Part shown: piece after piece, positions 1 to 9,420 of the stretch | Numbering within the stretch: position 1 is the stretch's first letter | How the letters are laid out: each line of letters starts with the position of its first letter | DNA from: Campylobacter concisus | Lineage (GTDB): Bacteria > Campylobacterota > Campylobacteria > Campylobacterales > Campylobacteraceae | Length of the DNA stretch: 64,000 nucleotides | NCBI RefSeq assembly: GCF_002913715.1 | Contig: NZ_PPCE01000004.1 | Coordinates: forward strand, 1-64,000 | Direction: 5' to 3' | Notes under the pieces: model-generated | Databases searched by the model: none | What the model was told of the DNA's origin: nothing | What the model saw: only the letters and a program-made list of their open reading frames with translations | Position numbers and translations under genes: made by a program

Positions 1-87
1 TGTTAATTTTAACTTAAACGTAAATTTTGATTTTAAGATAAAAATTTTTAAGTTTTATGGCTTTTTAAACTAAACCAAAAATCAAAA

Positions 88-1953
88 TCAGCCAAGCCTT
101 TTCTCATTCATCTTTATATAAATATGTAAGATATCAATCGCAGCTGGCGTAATACCTGAAATTTCACTCGCAGCAAAAAGTGTCGGCGGTGCAAATTTCT
201 CAAGCTTTTCGACCACTTCATTACTAAGGCCACTAACACTTCTAAAGTCAAAATTTTCAGGAATTTTTACATCCATCATATCTTTCATTTTTTCTATCTG
301 ATTTTTTTGCTCATTTATGTAGTGCTGATACTTGCACTCGGTTAAAATTTGATCCACACTCGCATCATCTAAATTTGCAAATTTCTGATCAAGCTTTCTT
401 AGTTTCTCAGCCGTAAAGCTCTTGCGTGCGACGATCTTTTGTAGGCTCACATTTTGGCTTATTGGCTCTTCATCAAGGCTGGCTAAAAGCTCTAAATTTT
501 GCTTGCTCGGCGTAATTTGCGTATTGTTAAGGTAAGCAAGGCCATCTTTTAAATTTTGCCTGATAGCTTCAATTTCATTAAAAGTCTCATCATCAAGAAG
601 CCCAAGCTCATGGCCATATCCGCCAAGCCTTAAAATGGCATTTTCCTCACGCAAAAGCAAGCGATACTCCGCCCTGCTCGTAAACATCCTATATGGCTCT
701 TTTGTCCCTTTTGTGACAAGATCATCGATCAAAACGCCGATATACGCCTCATCGCGGCGCAAGACGAGTGGCTCTTTATTATCCAGTGAAAGAGCTGCAT
801 TTATACCAGCCATTAGTCCCTGAGCGCCCGCCTCTTCGTATCCAGTCGTACCGTTTATCTGCCCAGCCAAGTATAGTCCTTTTACCTTTTTGGTCTCCAG
901 ACTATGTTTTAGCTGTGTTGGCTCAACGTAGTCATATTCGATAGCGTATCCATGCCTTACGATTTTGGCATTTTCAAAGCCCTTTACGGAGCGTAACATC
1001 TGCACTTGCACCTCATAAGGCAGGCTCGTTGAAAAGCCGTTTATGTAGTACTCTGTAGCTTCAAGTGTTTGAGGCTCGATGAAAAGATGGTGTCTGTCGC
1101 GGTCGCCAAAGCGGTTTATCTTATCCTCGATACTTGGGCAATATCTTGGCCCAATGCCCTCAATCTGTCCTGTAAAAAGTGGCGCTTTGTCGAAATTTGA
1201 GCGGATTATCTCATGCGTGGTTTCGTTTGTATAGGCGATGTAGCATGGCAGCTGCGTTGGGGAAAAATTTTTAGTTCTAAAGCTAAACGCAACTGGTTTT
1301 GCGTCACCATCTTGCTTTTCTAAAATTTCAAAATTTATAGTTTTTGCATCGATCCTTGGGCATGTTCCAGTCTTTAGTCTGCCCAAATTTAGCCCAAGCT
1401 CTCTTAGACTGCCGCTTAGATCCTTTGCGCTTAGTTCGCCCACGCGGCCGGCTTCTAGCTTATTAAATCCAACGTGAATTAGCCCATTTAAAAATGTGCC
1501 AGTGGTGATTATCACCTTTTTTGCGTTATATGTGTTATTTAGGTGAGTTTTAACGCCCGTTACTTCGCCATTTTCGCTTAAAATTTCAGTGGCGATCTCT
1601 TGAGAAATTTCTAAATTTGGCGTATTTAAAAGCAAATTTCTCATATAAACTCTATATCTATCCATATCGATCTGAGCGCGGCTACCACGCACTGCTGGAC
1701 CTTTACTCTCATTTAGCACGCGAAACTGGATACCAACAGCATCGGTTGTAAGCCCCATTTGACCGCCAAGCGCGTCGATCTCTTTTACAAGATGTCCCTT
1801 TGCAAGGCCCCCAATTGCTGGATTACAGCTTGCAGCACCTATTTGCTCGGCTAAGATCGTGATAAGTAAAGTTTGCTTGCCCATTCTAGCAGCTGCAAGA
1901 CTAGCCTCAATACCTGCATGTCCGCCGCCAACGACGATTATTTCATAGTTCAT
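88..1953 (-). CDS. mnmG: tRNA uridine-5-carboxymethylaminomethyl modification enzyme MnmG (GidA)
   Basis: This is the FAD-dependent subunit that, with the GTPase MnmE, installs the carboxymethylaminomethyl group on U34 of tRNAs reading split codon boxes; it acts in the cytoplasm. The 621-residue length is normal for the family. A dinucleotide-binding GGGHAG lies at residues 9-14, the conserved CNPAIGG at 43-49, and the family motifs TGTFLNG and EEAGAQGL follow in order. The ATG at 1951-1953 has AAGGA upstream. It is read on the minus strand, divergent from the acyltransferase fusion. Family identity is certain. MnmE is not in the window. Confidence 0.97.
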   Translation of the reverse strand: MNYEIIVVGGGHAGIEASLAAARMGKQTLLITILAEQIGAASCNPAIGGLAKGHLVKEIDALGGQMGLTTDAVGIQFRVLNESKGPAVRGSRAQIDMDRYRVYMRNLLLNTPNLEISQEIATEILSENGEVTGVKTHLNNTYNAKKVIITTGTFLNGLIHVGFNKLEAGRVGELSAKDLSGSLRELGLNLGRLKTGTCPRIDAKTINFEILEKQDGDAKPVAFSFRTKNFSPTQLPCYIAYTNETTHEIIRSNFDKAPLFTGQIEGIGPRYCPSIEDKINRFGDRDRHHLFIEPQTLEATEYYINGFSTSLPYEVQVQMLRSVKGFENAKIVRHGYAIEYDYVEPTQLKHSLETKKVKGLYLAGQINGTTGYEEAGAQGLMAGINAALSLDNKEPLVLRRDEAYIGVLIDDLVTKGTKEPYRMFTSRAEYRLLLREENAILRLGGYGHELGLLDDETFNEIEAIRQNLKDGLAYLNNTQITPSKQNLELLASLDEEPISQNVSLQKIVARKSFTAEKLRKLDQKFANLDDASVDQILTECKYQHYINEQKNQIEKMKDMMDVKIPENFDFRSVSGLSNEVVEKLEKFAPPTLFAASEISGITPAAIDILHIYIKMNEKRLG

Positions 1954-2121
1954 GATAAATTTTTCCTTATTTTTGATTGCGTGATTTTATCCAAAAGCAT
2001 ATAAAATTTAAATTTTTAAAAAATTTTTATTACCAAATCTAATGTAGAGTTTTTTATTAATAATATTTTAAATATTTTGCTGTTAGATTTACAAAATCTT
2101 TAAAATCACAAAGGTATTTCT

Positions 2122-5100
2122 ATGATGAGTTTATTAAAAGTTGCTGGCTTTTTGCCCTACCTTGCGATCGCATTTTTAAATGCGAGTGTCGATCTAGCAC
2201 ACAAAATCACCATACAAAATGTTCTTTTAAAAACATACGATGGCGACATACTTTTTATCCTAACAGCCGTCATAAACGCAATGATCTTGCTACCATTTAT
2301 CTTTTTATTTTCGCCTTCAAGCTTTATAAATGATAAATTCGCAAAAATAAAGGTCATAAGAATTTGTGCTGTTTTTGGCCTTATCATTAGTGTCGCGGTG
2401 CTTTTTAGCTATCTTGCAGGTGCTTTTGGCGTAGCCTTTGCTTTAACGCTCATACTAGCCGCTCAAAGTGCGATCTACTCACCGGCAAAATACGGCATCA
2501 TCAAAGCCCTAGTCGGCCCTGAGCGCCTTGGCACAGCAAACGGCGTCATCCAAGCGCTCACCATCGTTGCGATACTTTTTAGCTCATTTTTATTTTCATT
2601 TATATTTGAAAATTTATACATCCAAGGCGAAAACTCAGAAGAAATTTTAAAAAGCGTCTATCCTATCGGTATCTTTTTAGTCGTATTTAGCGCACTTGAA
2701 GCGTATTTTGCTTATAAGTTACCTTGCATCGATGAAAAAGACGAAACAAGCGAAAATTTTGATATTAAAAAATATATTCGCCTTAGCTATTTAAGAGAAA
2801 ATTTAAAAGAAGTAAGGTCAGATAAAAATATCTGGCTAAGCATCGCTGGACTTAGTATATTTTGGGGAATTTCTCAGATCATCATCGCAGCTTTCCCAGC
2901 TCATTACAAAGCCGTTTTTAACGACGACAGCTCGCTAGCAGTGCAAGCAATTCTAGCAGCAAGCGCCATAGGTATAGCATTTGGCTCATACGTGGCTGGC
3001 TCTATGTCAAAGCTACACATCGAGCTTGGTATCGTGCCGATGGGCGCTATGGGCATATTTTTCTCACTTTTATTTTTCGCATTTGGTTCAAGCATCGGCG
3101 TAGTGAGTCTTAGCTCATTTGCATTTGGCTTTTTTGGAGGCATATTTATAGTGCCGCTAAATGCGATGATCCAGTACTTTGCCCCGCAAAAGACCACCGG
3201 CAAGATAATGGCGGCAAACAACTTCTTACAAAACGTCTCGATGCTGCTATTTCTAGCAATTGGCATAGGCTTAGTATATTTTAAAATTTCAACCACTGGG
3301 CTCTTTGTCTTTACAGCGCTTGTTTGCTTAATTGGTAGTTTTTACGCCATTTTGCAGCTTCCACACCTTTTTACAAGGCTGCTTTTACTGCCATTTTTAA
3401 AGACAAAGTACCGCTTTTTCGTTGAAGGACTTCAAAATTTACCGCAAAGTGGCGGCGCACTACTTCTTGGCAATCACATCAGCTGGATCGACTGGCTCGT
3501 GCTTCAAGCTGCAAGCCCAAGAGGTATAAGATTTGTCATGTATAGAACGATCTATAACAAATGGTATCTAAAGCAAATTTTTAAATTTTTTAAGGTGATC
3601 CCAATAGGCGCAGGCGCTAGTAAAGAGTCCATAGAGCTAGTTAGAGAGTGCCTAAAAAATGGCGAAGTGGTCGCACTTTTTCCGGAAGGCCACATCAGCT
3701 ACAACGGCCAGATAAATGAGTTTCAAAAGGGCTTTGAGCTTATCATCAGAGATCTAGAAGAAATTTGTATCGTGCCATTTTATCTTCGTGGCCTTTGGGG
3801 ATCTAGCTTTTCAAGAGCTAGTAAATTTTATAAAGACCTCACTTCTAAAAACGGCAGACGCGACATCATCGTCGCCTTTGGCAAACCAATAACCACATTT
3901 ATAAACGCCGCAAAGATGAAGCAAAAGGTGCTTGAGCTTAGCTTTTCATCGTGGGAGAGCTTTATCTCAAGGCAAAAACCACTAACAAGCGAATGGCTAA
4001 ACAACGCAAAAGAAGAGAAATTTAAAGAGTGCGTGAGCGACAGCACTGGGCTAAATTTAAGCAACTTGAAATTTATAACAGCCGTTTTAGTATTTATCAA
4101 AATTTTCAAACGAGAGCTAAAAGATGAGAAAAATATAGGCATCTTGCTACCTAGCTCAAGCATCGCAGCTATCGTCAATATGGCACTTCTTGCCATGGGC
4201 AAAGTAAGTGTAAATTTAAACTACACGCTTAATGTTACCTCGCTAAATCACGCCTTAAGAAAGGCAAATATAAACACAGTCATCACCTCTAGCAAATTTC
4301 TTGAAAAGCTAGCACTTAAGGGCTTTGATCTAAAAGATGCGATGAGCGGAAAGGCTAAATTTGCAGAAGATCTCTCAGCCAGCGTCTCAAAAAAAGAGAA
4401 ATTTTTAGCGCTTTTAACTGCATTTTTTGCTCCAGTTTGGCTCATCAAGCTTTGCTATTTTAAGCGTGTAAGCTTAGAAGATACAGCTACCATTTTATTT
4501 AGTAGCGGTAGCGAGGGCGAGCCAAAAGGCATCGAGCTAAGCCATAAAAATTTACTTGCAAACATTAAGCAAATAAGCGAACTTCTAAATTTCAAAAAAG
4601 ATGACGTGATCTTAAACTCACTCCCTGTTTTTCACTCATTTGGACTAACGGTCACCACGCTCATGCCGCTTTGCGAGGGCATAAAAATGGTAAGCGTGCC
4701 TGACCCAACAGACGGAGCGACTATCGGCAAAATGGCGGCAAGACACAGCGTTAGCATCATTTTTGGCACCTCAACTTTCTTTAGGCTCTACACCAGAAAC
4801 AAAAAGCTTCATCCGCTGATGTTTCAAAGTGCCAGAATGGTCGTAGCTGGGGCTGAAAAGCTAAAACCTGAGATAAAAGATGAGTTTAGACTCAAATTTG
4901 GCATAGAAATTTATGAAGGTTATGGCGCGACAGAAACGGCACCGGTAGCTGCTGTAAATATGCCAAATATCCTAGAAAAAGAGAGCCTAAAAGAGCTTAC
5001 ATTTAATAGACCTGGCAGCGTTGGCATGCCTCTACCTGGCACTATCATAAAAATAATCGACCCAGAGACGCTTGAAGAGCTGGAAACTGGCACAGACGGC

Positions 5101-5574
5101 CTCATCGTCATCGGCGGATCGCAAGTGATGAAGGGCTATCTAAACGACGAGGTTAAAACAAGCGAGGTCATCACGCACATTGATGGCGTAAGATACTATA
5201 AAACTGGCGATAAAGGCCACATCGACGAAAACGGCTTTGTGTTTATCGTCGATAGATACTCAAGGTTTGCCAAGATAGGCGGCGAGATGATAAGCCTTGG
5301 AAGCGTCGAAGAAGAGCTTGCAAAGGTGCTTGGGGGCGACGTTGTCTTTAGTAGCGCAAACGTGCCAGATAGCAAAAAGGGTGAAGCGATCGCACTTTTA
5401 GTAAAAAGTGGCACAGAGCCTGAGAATATCGAGCAAATTTTAAAAGAGAGCAGCCTAGCTCCTATAATGATGCCAAGCTATATATTCATCGTTGATGATA
5501 TCCCAACGCTTGCAAGCGGCAAGGTTGATTTTAAGGGGGTAAAAGCTCTAGCGGTCTCACTTTTAGCGGAGTGA
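2122..5574 (+). CDS. aas: Three-domain lysophospholipid transporter / acyltransferase / acyl-ACP synthetase fusion (LplT-PlsC-Aas type)
   Basis: The 1150-residue protein joins three modules. An MFS-type transporter occupies about residues 1-410 with some 12 hydrophobic segments. A PlsC/LPLAT domain follows, with the acyltransferase motif NHISWID near 450 and FPEGHIS near 527. A C-terminal AMP-binding ligase carries SSGSEGEPKG near 795 and the downstream YGATE and TGD motifs. In E. coli the transporter (LplT) and the acyltransferase/acyl-ACP synthetase (Aas) are separate proteins that re-acylate lysophosphatidylethanolamine; here they are one polypeptide. The inferred role is flipping lysophospholipid inward and re-acylating it at the inner membrane. 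The reading frame is intact throughout. Confidence 0.92.
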   Translation: MMSLLKVAGFLPYLAIAFLNASVDLAHKITIQNVLLKTYDGDILFILTAVINAMILLPFIFLFSPSSFINDKFAKIKVIRICAVFGLIISVAVLFSYLAGAFGVAFALTLILAAQSAIYSPAKYGIIKALVGPERLGTANGVIQALTIVAILFSSFLFSFIFENLYIQGENSEEILKSVYPIGIFLVVFSALEAYFAYKLPCIDEKDETSENFDIKKYIRLSYLRENLKEVRSDKNIWLSIAGLSIFWGISQIIIAAFPAHYKAVFNDDSSLAVQAILAASAIGIAFGSYVAGSMSKLHIELGIVPMGAMGIFFSLLFFAFGSSIGVVSLSSFAFGFFGGIFIVPLNAMIQYFAPQKTTGKIMAANNFLQNVSMLLFLAIGIGLVYFKISTTGLFVFTALVCLIGSFYAILQLPHLFTRLLLLPFLKTKYRFFVEGLQNLPQSGGALLLGNHISWIDWLVLQAASPRGIRFVMYRTIYNKWYLKQIFKFFKVIPIGAGASKESIELVRECLKNGEVVALFPEGHISYNGQINEFQKGFELIIRDLEEICIVPFYLRGLWGSSFSRASKFYKDLTSKNGRRDIIVAFGKPITTFINAAKMKQKVLELSFSSWESFISRQKPLTSEWLNNAKEEKFKECVSDSTGLNLSNLKFITAVLVFIKIFKRELKDEKNIGILLPSSSIAAIVNMALLAMGKVSVNLNYTLNVTSLNHALRKANINTVITSSKFLEKLALKGFDLKDAMSGKAKFAEDLSASVSKKEKFLALLTAFFAPVWLIKLCYFKRVSLEDTATILFSSGSEGEPKGIELSHKNLLANIKQISELLNFKKDDVILNSLPVFHSFGLTVTTLMPLCEGIKMVSVPDPTDGATIGKMAARHSVSIIFGTSTFFRLYTRNKKLHPLMFQSARMVVAGAEKLKPEIKDEFRLKFGIEIYEGYGATETAPVAAVNMPNILEKESLKELTFNRPGSVGMPLPGTIIKIIDPETLEELETGTDGLIVIGGSQVMKGYLNDEVKTSEVITHIDGVRYYKTGDKGHIDENGFVFIVDRYSRFAKIGGEMISLGSVEEELAKVLGGDVVFSSANVPDSKKGEAIALLVKSGTEPENIEQILKESSLAPIMMPSYIFIVDDIPTLASGKVDFKGVKALAVSLLAE

Positions 5575-5799
5575 GACGCCGCCCTTTTATTTTTGTGATA
5601 AAATAGCGCCAAAATATTACCTAGGTCGCAGTTGCGACTGACATTTGCATAAATCTTGAATTTTTTGCAAAGAGTTTTGTATAAAAATTTCTATTGCTTT
5701 TTAAATTTGGTGCAATTCGTGCGATTGTTTGCTAAATTCTGCCTTTACAAAATTTTACTGGCAGATCATAAAAGATGATGCCATACAAATAGTGAACAA
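5575..5799. other. Intergenic region between the acyltransferase fusion and the binding-protein remnant
   Basis: No intact gene is visible. Just after the fusion stop there is a weak GCGG/CCGC hairpin followed by a T-rich run (about 5566-5597), which may terminate that transcript. A short perfect inverted repeat, GTCGCA-GT-TGCGAC, lies near 5624-5637. The 3' part merges into the degraded binding-protein gene that follows. This stretch plus that remnant makes 366 bases without an intact gene. Confidence 0.5.
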
Positions 5800-5931
5800 A
5801 TGGGCTATAACGTAGAAAAAGGTAACAAAGAGCTGCTAATTAAGATAAATTTTGCCCTAAATGAGCTTAGTAAAGAAGGAGCTTTAAGCGAAATTTCGCT
5901 TAAATACTTCGGTAAAGACATTTCTAAATAA
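5800..5931 (+). pseudogene. C-terminal remnant of an amino acid ABC transporter substrate-binding protein
   Basis: A 43-codon open frame encodes the last part of a family 3 solute-binding protein. It contains EKGNKELL, then NELSKEGALSEIS, and ends KYFGKDISK. The two intact binding proteins immediately downstream end in nearly the same way (KYFGKDISK and SYFGKDVSK). No signal peptide or ligand-binding lobes remain upstream in any frame. It therefore looks like the tail of a third tandem copy whose 5' part has been deleted. The ATG at 5800 is probably just an internal Met. It ends 9 bases before the next gene and supplies that gene's ribosome-binding region. Confidence 0.85.
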
Positions 5932-5940
5932 GGAGAATCA

Positions 5941-6693
5941 ATGAATTTTAAGCCCATTTTTGGCTTGATCGCAGGTGCTTTTTTAGCTTTAAATTTAAAT
6001 GCTTCAACTATCAAAAAAGGCGAACTTATCGTCGCAACTGAAGGTACTTACTCACCTTACTCATTTTACGATGAAAAGGGCGAGCTAGTAGGATATGACG
6101 TAGATATTGCAAGAGCCGTAGCGCAAAAGCTAAATTTAAAAGTTGAGTTTCTAACAGCTCCTTGGGATGCGATGCTTGCGGCTTTTGATGCTGGTAAGGC
6201 CGATGTTGTATTTAATCAAGTAAGTATAAACGAAGATAGAAAGAAAAAGTATGGTATGAGCGTACCTTACACTATGCCATATCCGGTAATTGTCGTGCAT
6301 AAAGATAATAACGACATCAAAAGTTTTGCTGATCTAAAAGGCAAAAAGAGCGTGCACTCTGCGACTAGCAACTGGGCAGCGATAGCCGAGAAAAACGGTG
6401 CAACAGTGGTTGTGGCTGATGGCTTTAGCAAAGGCGTGGAGCTTATCATTTCAAAAAGAGCTGATGATACGATAAACGATAACGTTACATTTTTTGACTA
6501 CATCAAACAACGCCCAAATGCGCCGCTAAAAATCGCATACACAAGCAACGAGCCGATGCCAACAGCTGCAATCGTTAAAAAAGGCAACACTGAGCTATTA
6601 GAGGCGATAAACAAAGCACTTGACGAGCTAAAAGCCGAGGGCAAGATAAGTGAAATTTCGATGAAATATTTTGGAAAAGATATTTCAAAATAA
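5941..6693 (+). CDS. Polar amino acid ABC transporter substrate-binding protein (copy 1)
   Basis: This is a 250-residue periplasmic binding protein of the SBP_bac_3 family. The signal peptide (residues 1-21, ending LNA) has no lipobox cysteine, so the product should be soluble in the periplasm. The family signature GYDVDIARAVA sits at about 48-58, followed by APWDAML and SINEDRKKKY. The ATG follows AAGGAG. It is closely similar to the next gene over the N-terminal lobe, even at DNA level, but differs around residues 95-190, including DDTIND where copy 2 has VDAVVRD; this suggests different ligands. Substrate is not determinable; cystine, cysteine or glutamine-type amino acids are likely from the family. 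Confidence 0.9.
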   Translation: MNFKPIFGLIAGAFLALNLNASTIKKGELIVATEGTYSPYSFYDEKGELVGYDVDIARAVAQKLNLKVEFLTAPWDAMLAAFDAGKADVVFNQVSINEDRKKKYGMSVPYTMPYPVIVVHKDNNDIKSFADLKGKKSVHSATSNWAAIAEKNGATVVVADGFSKGVELIISKRADDTINDNVTFFDYIKQRPNAPLKIAYTSNEPMPTAAIVKKGNTELLEAINKALDELKAEGKISEISMKYFGKDISK

Positions 6694-6702
6694 AGGATCA
6701 AA

Positions 6703-7455
6703 ATGAAATTTACAAATTTATTAAAAGTAGTAGCTGTGCTTGCAATGGCTTTAAATTTACAAGCAAAAACTATAAAAGATGGCGTGCTAACAGTAGCAAC
6801 TGAAGGCATTTACGCGCCTTTTACATTTTATAATGACAAAAATGAGCTAGTAGGATACGACGTAGATATCGCAAAAGCAGTAGCACAAAAGCTAAATTTA
6901 AAAGTTGAGTTTCTAACAGCCCCTTGGGATGCGATGTTAGCTGCATTTGATGCTGGTAAGGCAGACGTTGTATTTAATCAAGTAAGCATAACTGATGAGA
7001 GAAAGAAAAAATATGCTTTTTCAGTGCCTTATACTGTAACATTTGGTGCCATCATCACTAGAAAAGATAATAACGACATAAAAAGCTTTGCCGACCTAAA
7101 AGGCAAAAAAAATGCCGACTCAGCGACTAGTAACTGGGCGAAAGTCGCCGTAAAATATGGCGCTGAACACGTCGTAACAGATAGTTTTGCTAAAAGTATG
7201 GAGCTTCTTATATCAAGGCGTGTAGATGCTGTTGTAAGAGATAACATCGTATTTTACGACTTCATAAAAGAGCGCCCAAATGCACCTGTAAAGATAGCTG
7301 CCTCACTTGACGAGAAAGACTACACAGCAGCAGCTGTTAAGAAAGATAACGCCGAGCTTGCAGAGCAAATTTCAAATGCTTTAACTGAGCTTTCAAAAGA
7401 GGGCAAACTAGAAGCTATCTCTAAAAGCTACTTTGGCAAAGACGTCTCAAAATAA
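6703..7455 (+). CDS. Polar amino acid ABC transporter substrate-binding protein (copy 2)
   Basis: This is a second 250-residue SBP_bac_3 protein, paralogous to the gene 9 bases upstream. It has a cleavable signal peptide (residues 1-21, ending LQA), then GYDVDIAKAVA, APWDAML and SITDERKKKY. The internal VDAVVRDN matches the usual ligand-carboxylate-binding region of the family better than copy 1 does. Long blocks between about 6075-6220 and 6840-6985 are almost identical at nucleotide level, indicating recent duplication or gene conversion. It is followed by a single permease and ATPase gene, so both binding proteins probably feed one transporter. Confidence 0.9.
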   Translation: MKFTNLLKVVAVLAMALNLQAKTIKDGVLTVATEGIYAPFTFYNDKNELVGYDVDIAKAVAQKLNLKVEFLTAPWDAMLAAFDAGKADVVFNQVSITDERKKKYAFSVPYTVTFGAIITRKDNNDIKSFADLKGKKNADSATSNWAKVAVKYGAEHVVTDSFAKSMELLISRRVDAVVRDNIVFYDFIKERPNAPVKIAASLDEKDYTAAAVKKDNAELAEQISNALTELSKEGKLEAISKSYFGKDVSK

Positions 7456-7478
7456 ATTTATAAACCAACAAGGCAAAA

Positions 7479-8147
7479 ATGGAAAATTTAGATAGAGTGA
7501 TCGAACTTGTTTCAAGCTCGACACTACCGATGATCATCGCACTTTTAAAAGTAACGATTCCGCTTACATTGATCTCGTTTTCGCTAGGGCTTGTCATCGC
7601 CATTATCACAGCAGTAGCAAGGCTTTCAAATATAAAAATTTTAAAATTTATATTTGCCACCTATGTTTGGATATTTCGCGGCACGCCGCTTCTTGTGCAG
7701 CTTTTCATTGTATTTTACGGACTTCCTAGCCTCGGCGTCACGCTTGATACTTGGAGTGCGGCCACTATCGCATTTAGCCTAAACGTAGGTGCTTACGCCT
7801 CTGAGTCCGTAAGGGCTGCCATACTTTCTGTGCCAAAAGGCCAGTGGGAGGCTGCCACATCGCTTGGCATGACACACTATCAAATTTTAAAGCGCATCAT
7901 CGCACCTCAAGCAGTGAGGATCTCGTTGCCGCCACTTTCAAACACATTTATAGGCCTTGTTAAAGACACTTCACTAGCAGCTTCTATAACGATGGTTGAT
8001 ATGTTTATGGTCGCTCAAAGGATCGCAGCAAGGACCTTTGAGCCACTCATCCTCTACATCCTAGCAGCACTTATCTACCTGGTGGTTTGCACACTTTTAA
8101 CCTATCTTCAATCAAGGCTTGAAAAAGCTGTCTCAAGGTATGTCTAA
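7479..8147 (+). CDS. Amino acid ABC transporter permease (His/Glu/Gln/Arg family)
   Basis: This 222-residue inner-membrane protein has about five hydrophobic segments and the canonical permease loop (EAATSLGMTHYQIL followed by RIIAPQA, about residues 125-147) that docks on the ATPase. The length and the GTPLLVQL motif are typical of the polar amino acid permease family. One permease gene implies a homodimeric channel. It is preceded by the two binding proteins, and its stop codon overlaps the ATPase start by one base (TAATG), so the four genes form one operon. Confidence 0.93.
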   Translation: MENLDRVIELVSSSTLPMIIALLKVTIPLTLISFSLGLVIAIITAVARLSNIKILKFIFATYVWIFRGTPLLVQLFIVFYGLPSLGVTLDTWSAATIAFSLNVGAYASESVRAAILSVPKGQWEAATSLGMTHYQILKRIIAPQAVRISLPPLSNTFIGLVKDTSLAASITMVDMFMVAQRIAARTFEPLILYILAALIYLVVCTLLTYLQSRLEKAVSRYV

Positions 8148-8884
8148 TGGCTATAAATTTTAAAAATATAAGCAAATCTTACGGCGATCATTTGGTGCTA
8201 GATAACATAAACACAAGCTTCAAAGAGGGGCAAACGACCGTGATCGTTGGCTCATCTGGTTGTGGCAAATCAACGCTTCTTAGATGCATAAATTTACTTG
8301 AGATCCCACAAAGTGGTGTTTTAGAGATAGATGACAGAGCTGTAAATTTTAAAGAGAAGCTTAGCTCAAAAAAGCTTTTAGAAATTCGTAAAAAAACAGG
8401 CATGGTTTTTCAAAGCTTTAACCTCTTCCCACACCTAACAGCACTTCAAAATGTCACAGAAGCTCCGATCTACGTTCAAAAAAAAGATAAAAACGAAGCG
8501 ATAAAAGAGGCAAAAGAGCTCTTAGCTAAAGTGGGGCTTAGTCACAAAGAAGATACCTATCCAAACAGGCTCTCAGGCGGACAAGCACAGCGCGTGGCCA
8601 TCGCTAGAGCCCTGGCTGTAAATCCATACTTTCTACTACTCGACGAGCCTACAAGCGCGCTTGATCCAGAGCTTGAGGCTGAAGTTTTAAAGGTCATCTT
8701 ATCTCTTGCAAAAGAGAAAAAGTCTATGATCATTGTCACTCATAATATGAATTTTGCTAGAAAGATAGCTGATAGAATTTTGTTTTTAGATAAAGGCGTG
8801 ATCGCATTTGATGGCTTGGTAGATGAGTTTTTTAACAGCCAGAATGAAAGAATAAAAAGCTTCATCTCGGCTATGGATATATGA
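8147..8884 (+). CDS. Amino acid ABC transporter ATP-binding protein (GlnQ type)
   Basis: This 245-residue ATPase energises the adjacent permease. Walker A is GSSGCGKST at 35-43, the Q-loop is VFQSFNLFPHLT, the signature is LSGGQAQR near 142, and Walker B with D-loop is LLLDEPTSALD near 164. The H-loop is TH near 198. All catalytic residues are present. It overlaps the permease by one base and is the last gene of the operon; a perfect 13-bp hairpin begins 2 bases after its stop codon. Confidence 0.95.
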   Translation: MAINFKNISKSYGDHLVLDNINTSFKEGQTTVIVGSSGCGKSTLLRCINLLEIPQSGVLEIDDRAVNFKEKLSSKKLLEIRKKTGMVFQSFNLFPHLTALQNVTEAPIYVQKKDKNEAIKEAKELLAKVGLSHKEDTYPNRLSGGQAQRVAIARALAVNPYFLLLDEPTSALDPELEAEVLKVILSLAKEKKSMIIVTHNMNFARKIADRILFLDKGVIAFDGLVDEFFNSQNERIKSFISAMDI

Positions 8885-8885
8885 A

Positions 8886-8914
8886 AATTTTAGCTAGAAA
8901 ATCTAGCTAAAATT
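8886..8914. terminator. Bidirectional hairpin between the ABC operon and the flavodoxin gene
   Basis: A perfect 13-bp inverted repeat (AATTTTAGCTAGA, loop AAA, then its complement) fills the 33-base gap between two convergent genes. The arms supply T-rich 3' flanks in both directions, so it probably ends both transcripts. The call rests on position and structure. Confidence 0.8.
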
Positions 8915-8917
8915 ACA

Positions 8918-9409
8918 TTAAGCAAAGTGAGGTTTTATCTGCTCTATCCAAGCTGAAATTCTACCCTCAGTTTTGTCACTTTGGTTATCAGCATCAAGTG
9001 CTAGGCCTACAAATTTTCCATTTCTTACAGCATCAGAGCCATCAAATGTATATCCATCGGTGCTAACCTCACCAACTACCTTTGCGCCAGCTTTTACGAC
9101 CTCATCATAAAGCTTTGCCATGCCGTTACAGTACTCATCAGAGTAGCTCTCGCTATCACCCATGCCAAAAACAGCGACTGTTTTTCCGCTTAGATTTAAT
9201 GCTTTAAAGTCAAACGCGTCCCAGTCATCTTGAAGATCGCCACTACCCCAGGTTGATGTACCAAGGATGAGCTTATCAAAGCTATTTAGTTTCGCTGCGT
9301 CTACATCAGCAACGTTTAAAAGCTCATTTTCAAGGCCTAGACCCTCACTTATAAGTTTTGCTGCATCTTCGGTATTTCCCATGCTGCTTCCATAAACTAT
9401 ACCTATCAT
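8918..9409 (-). CDS. fldA: Flavodoxin
   Basis: This 163-residue FMN electron carrier has the phosphate-binding loop GSSMGNTE at residues 7-14, a TSTWGSGDLQDDW segment around the first FMN-stacking aromatic, and a GMGDSESYSDEYCNG segment around the second. In epsilonproteobacteria flavodoxin is the electron acceptor of pyruvate:acceptor oxidoreductase, whose gene lies 2.5 kb away in this window. It is the last gene of a three-gene minus-strand unit; the same order (flavodoxin, unknown, DUF2325) is known from C. jejuni. Candidate Fur boxes upstream of the unit suggest iron control. Confidence 0.95.
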   Translation of the reverse strand: MIGIVYGSSMGNTEDAAKLISEGLGLENELLNVADVDAAKLNSFDKLILGTSTWGSGDLQDDWDAFDFKALNLSGKTVAVFGMGDSESYSDEYCNGMAKLYDEVVKAGAKVVGEVSTDGYTFDGSDAVRNGKFVGLALDADNQSDKTEGRISAWIEQIKPHFA

Positions 9410-9420
9410 TTTTATCCTTT

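Noticed and set aside
5624-5637. Palindrome GTCGCA-GT-TGCGAC that could be an operator or a recombination site.
   Set aside because: It is a single short inverted repeat with no T-tract and no second copy in the window; it may be chance.
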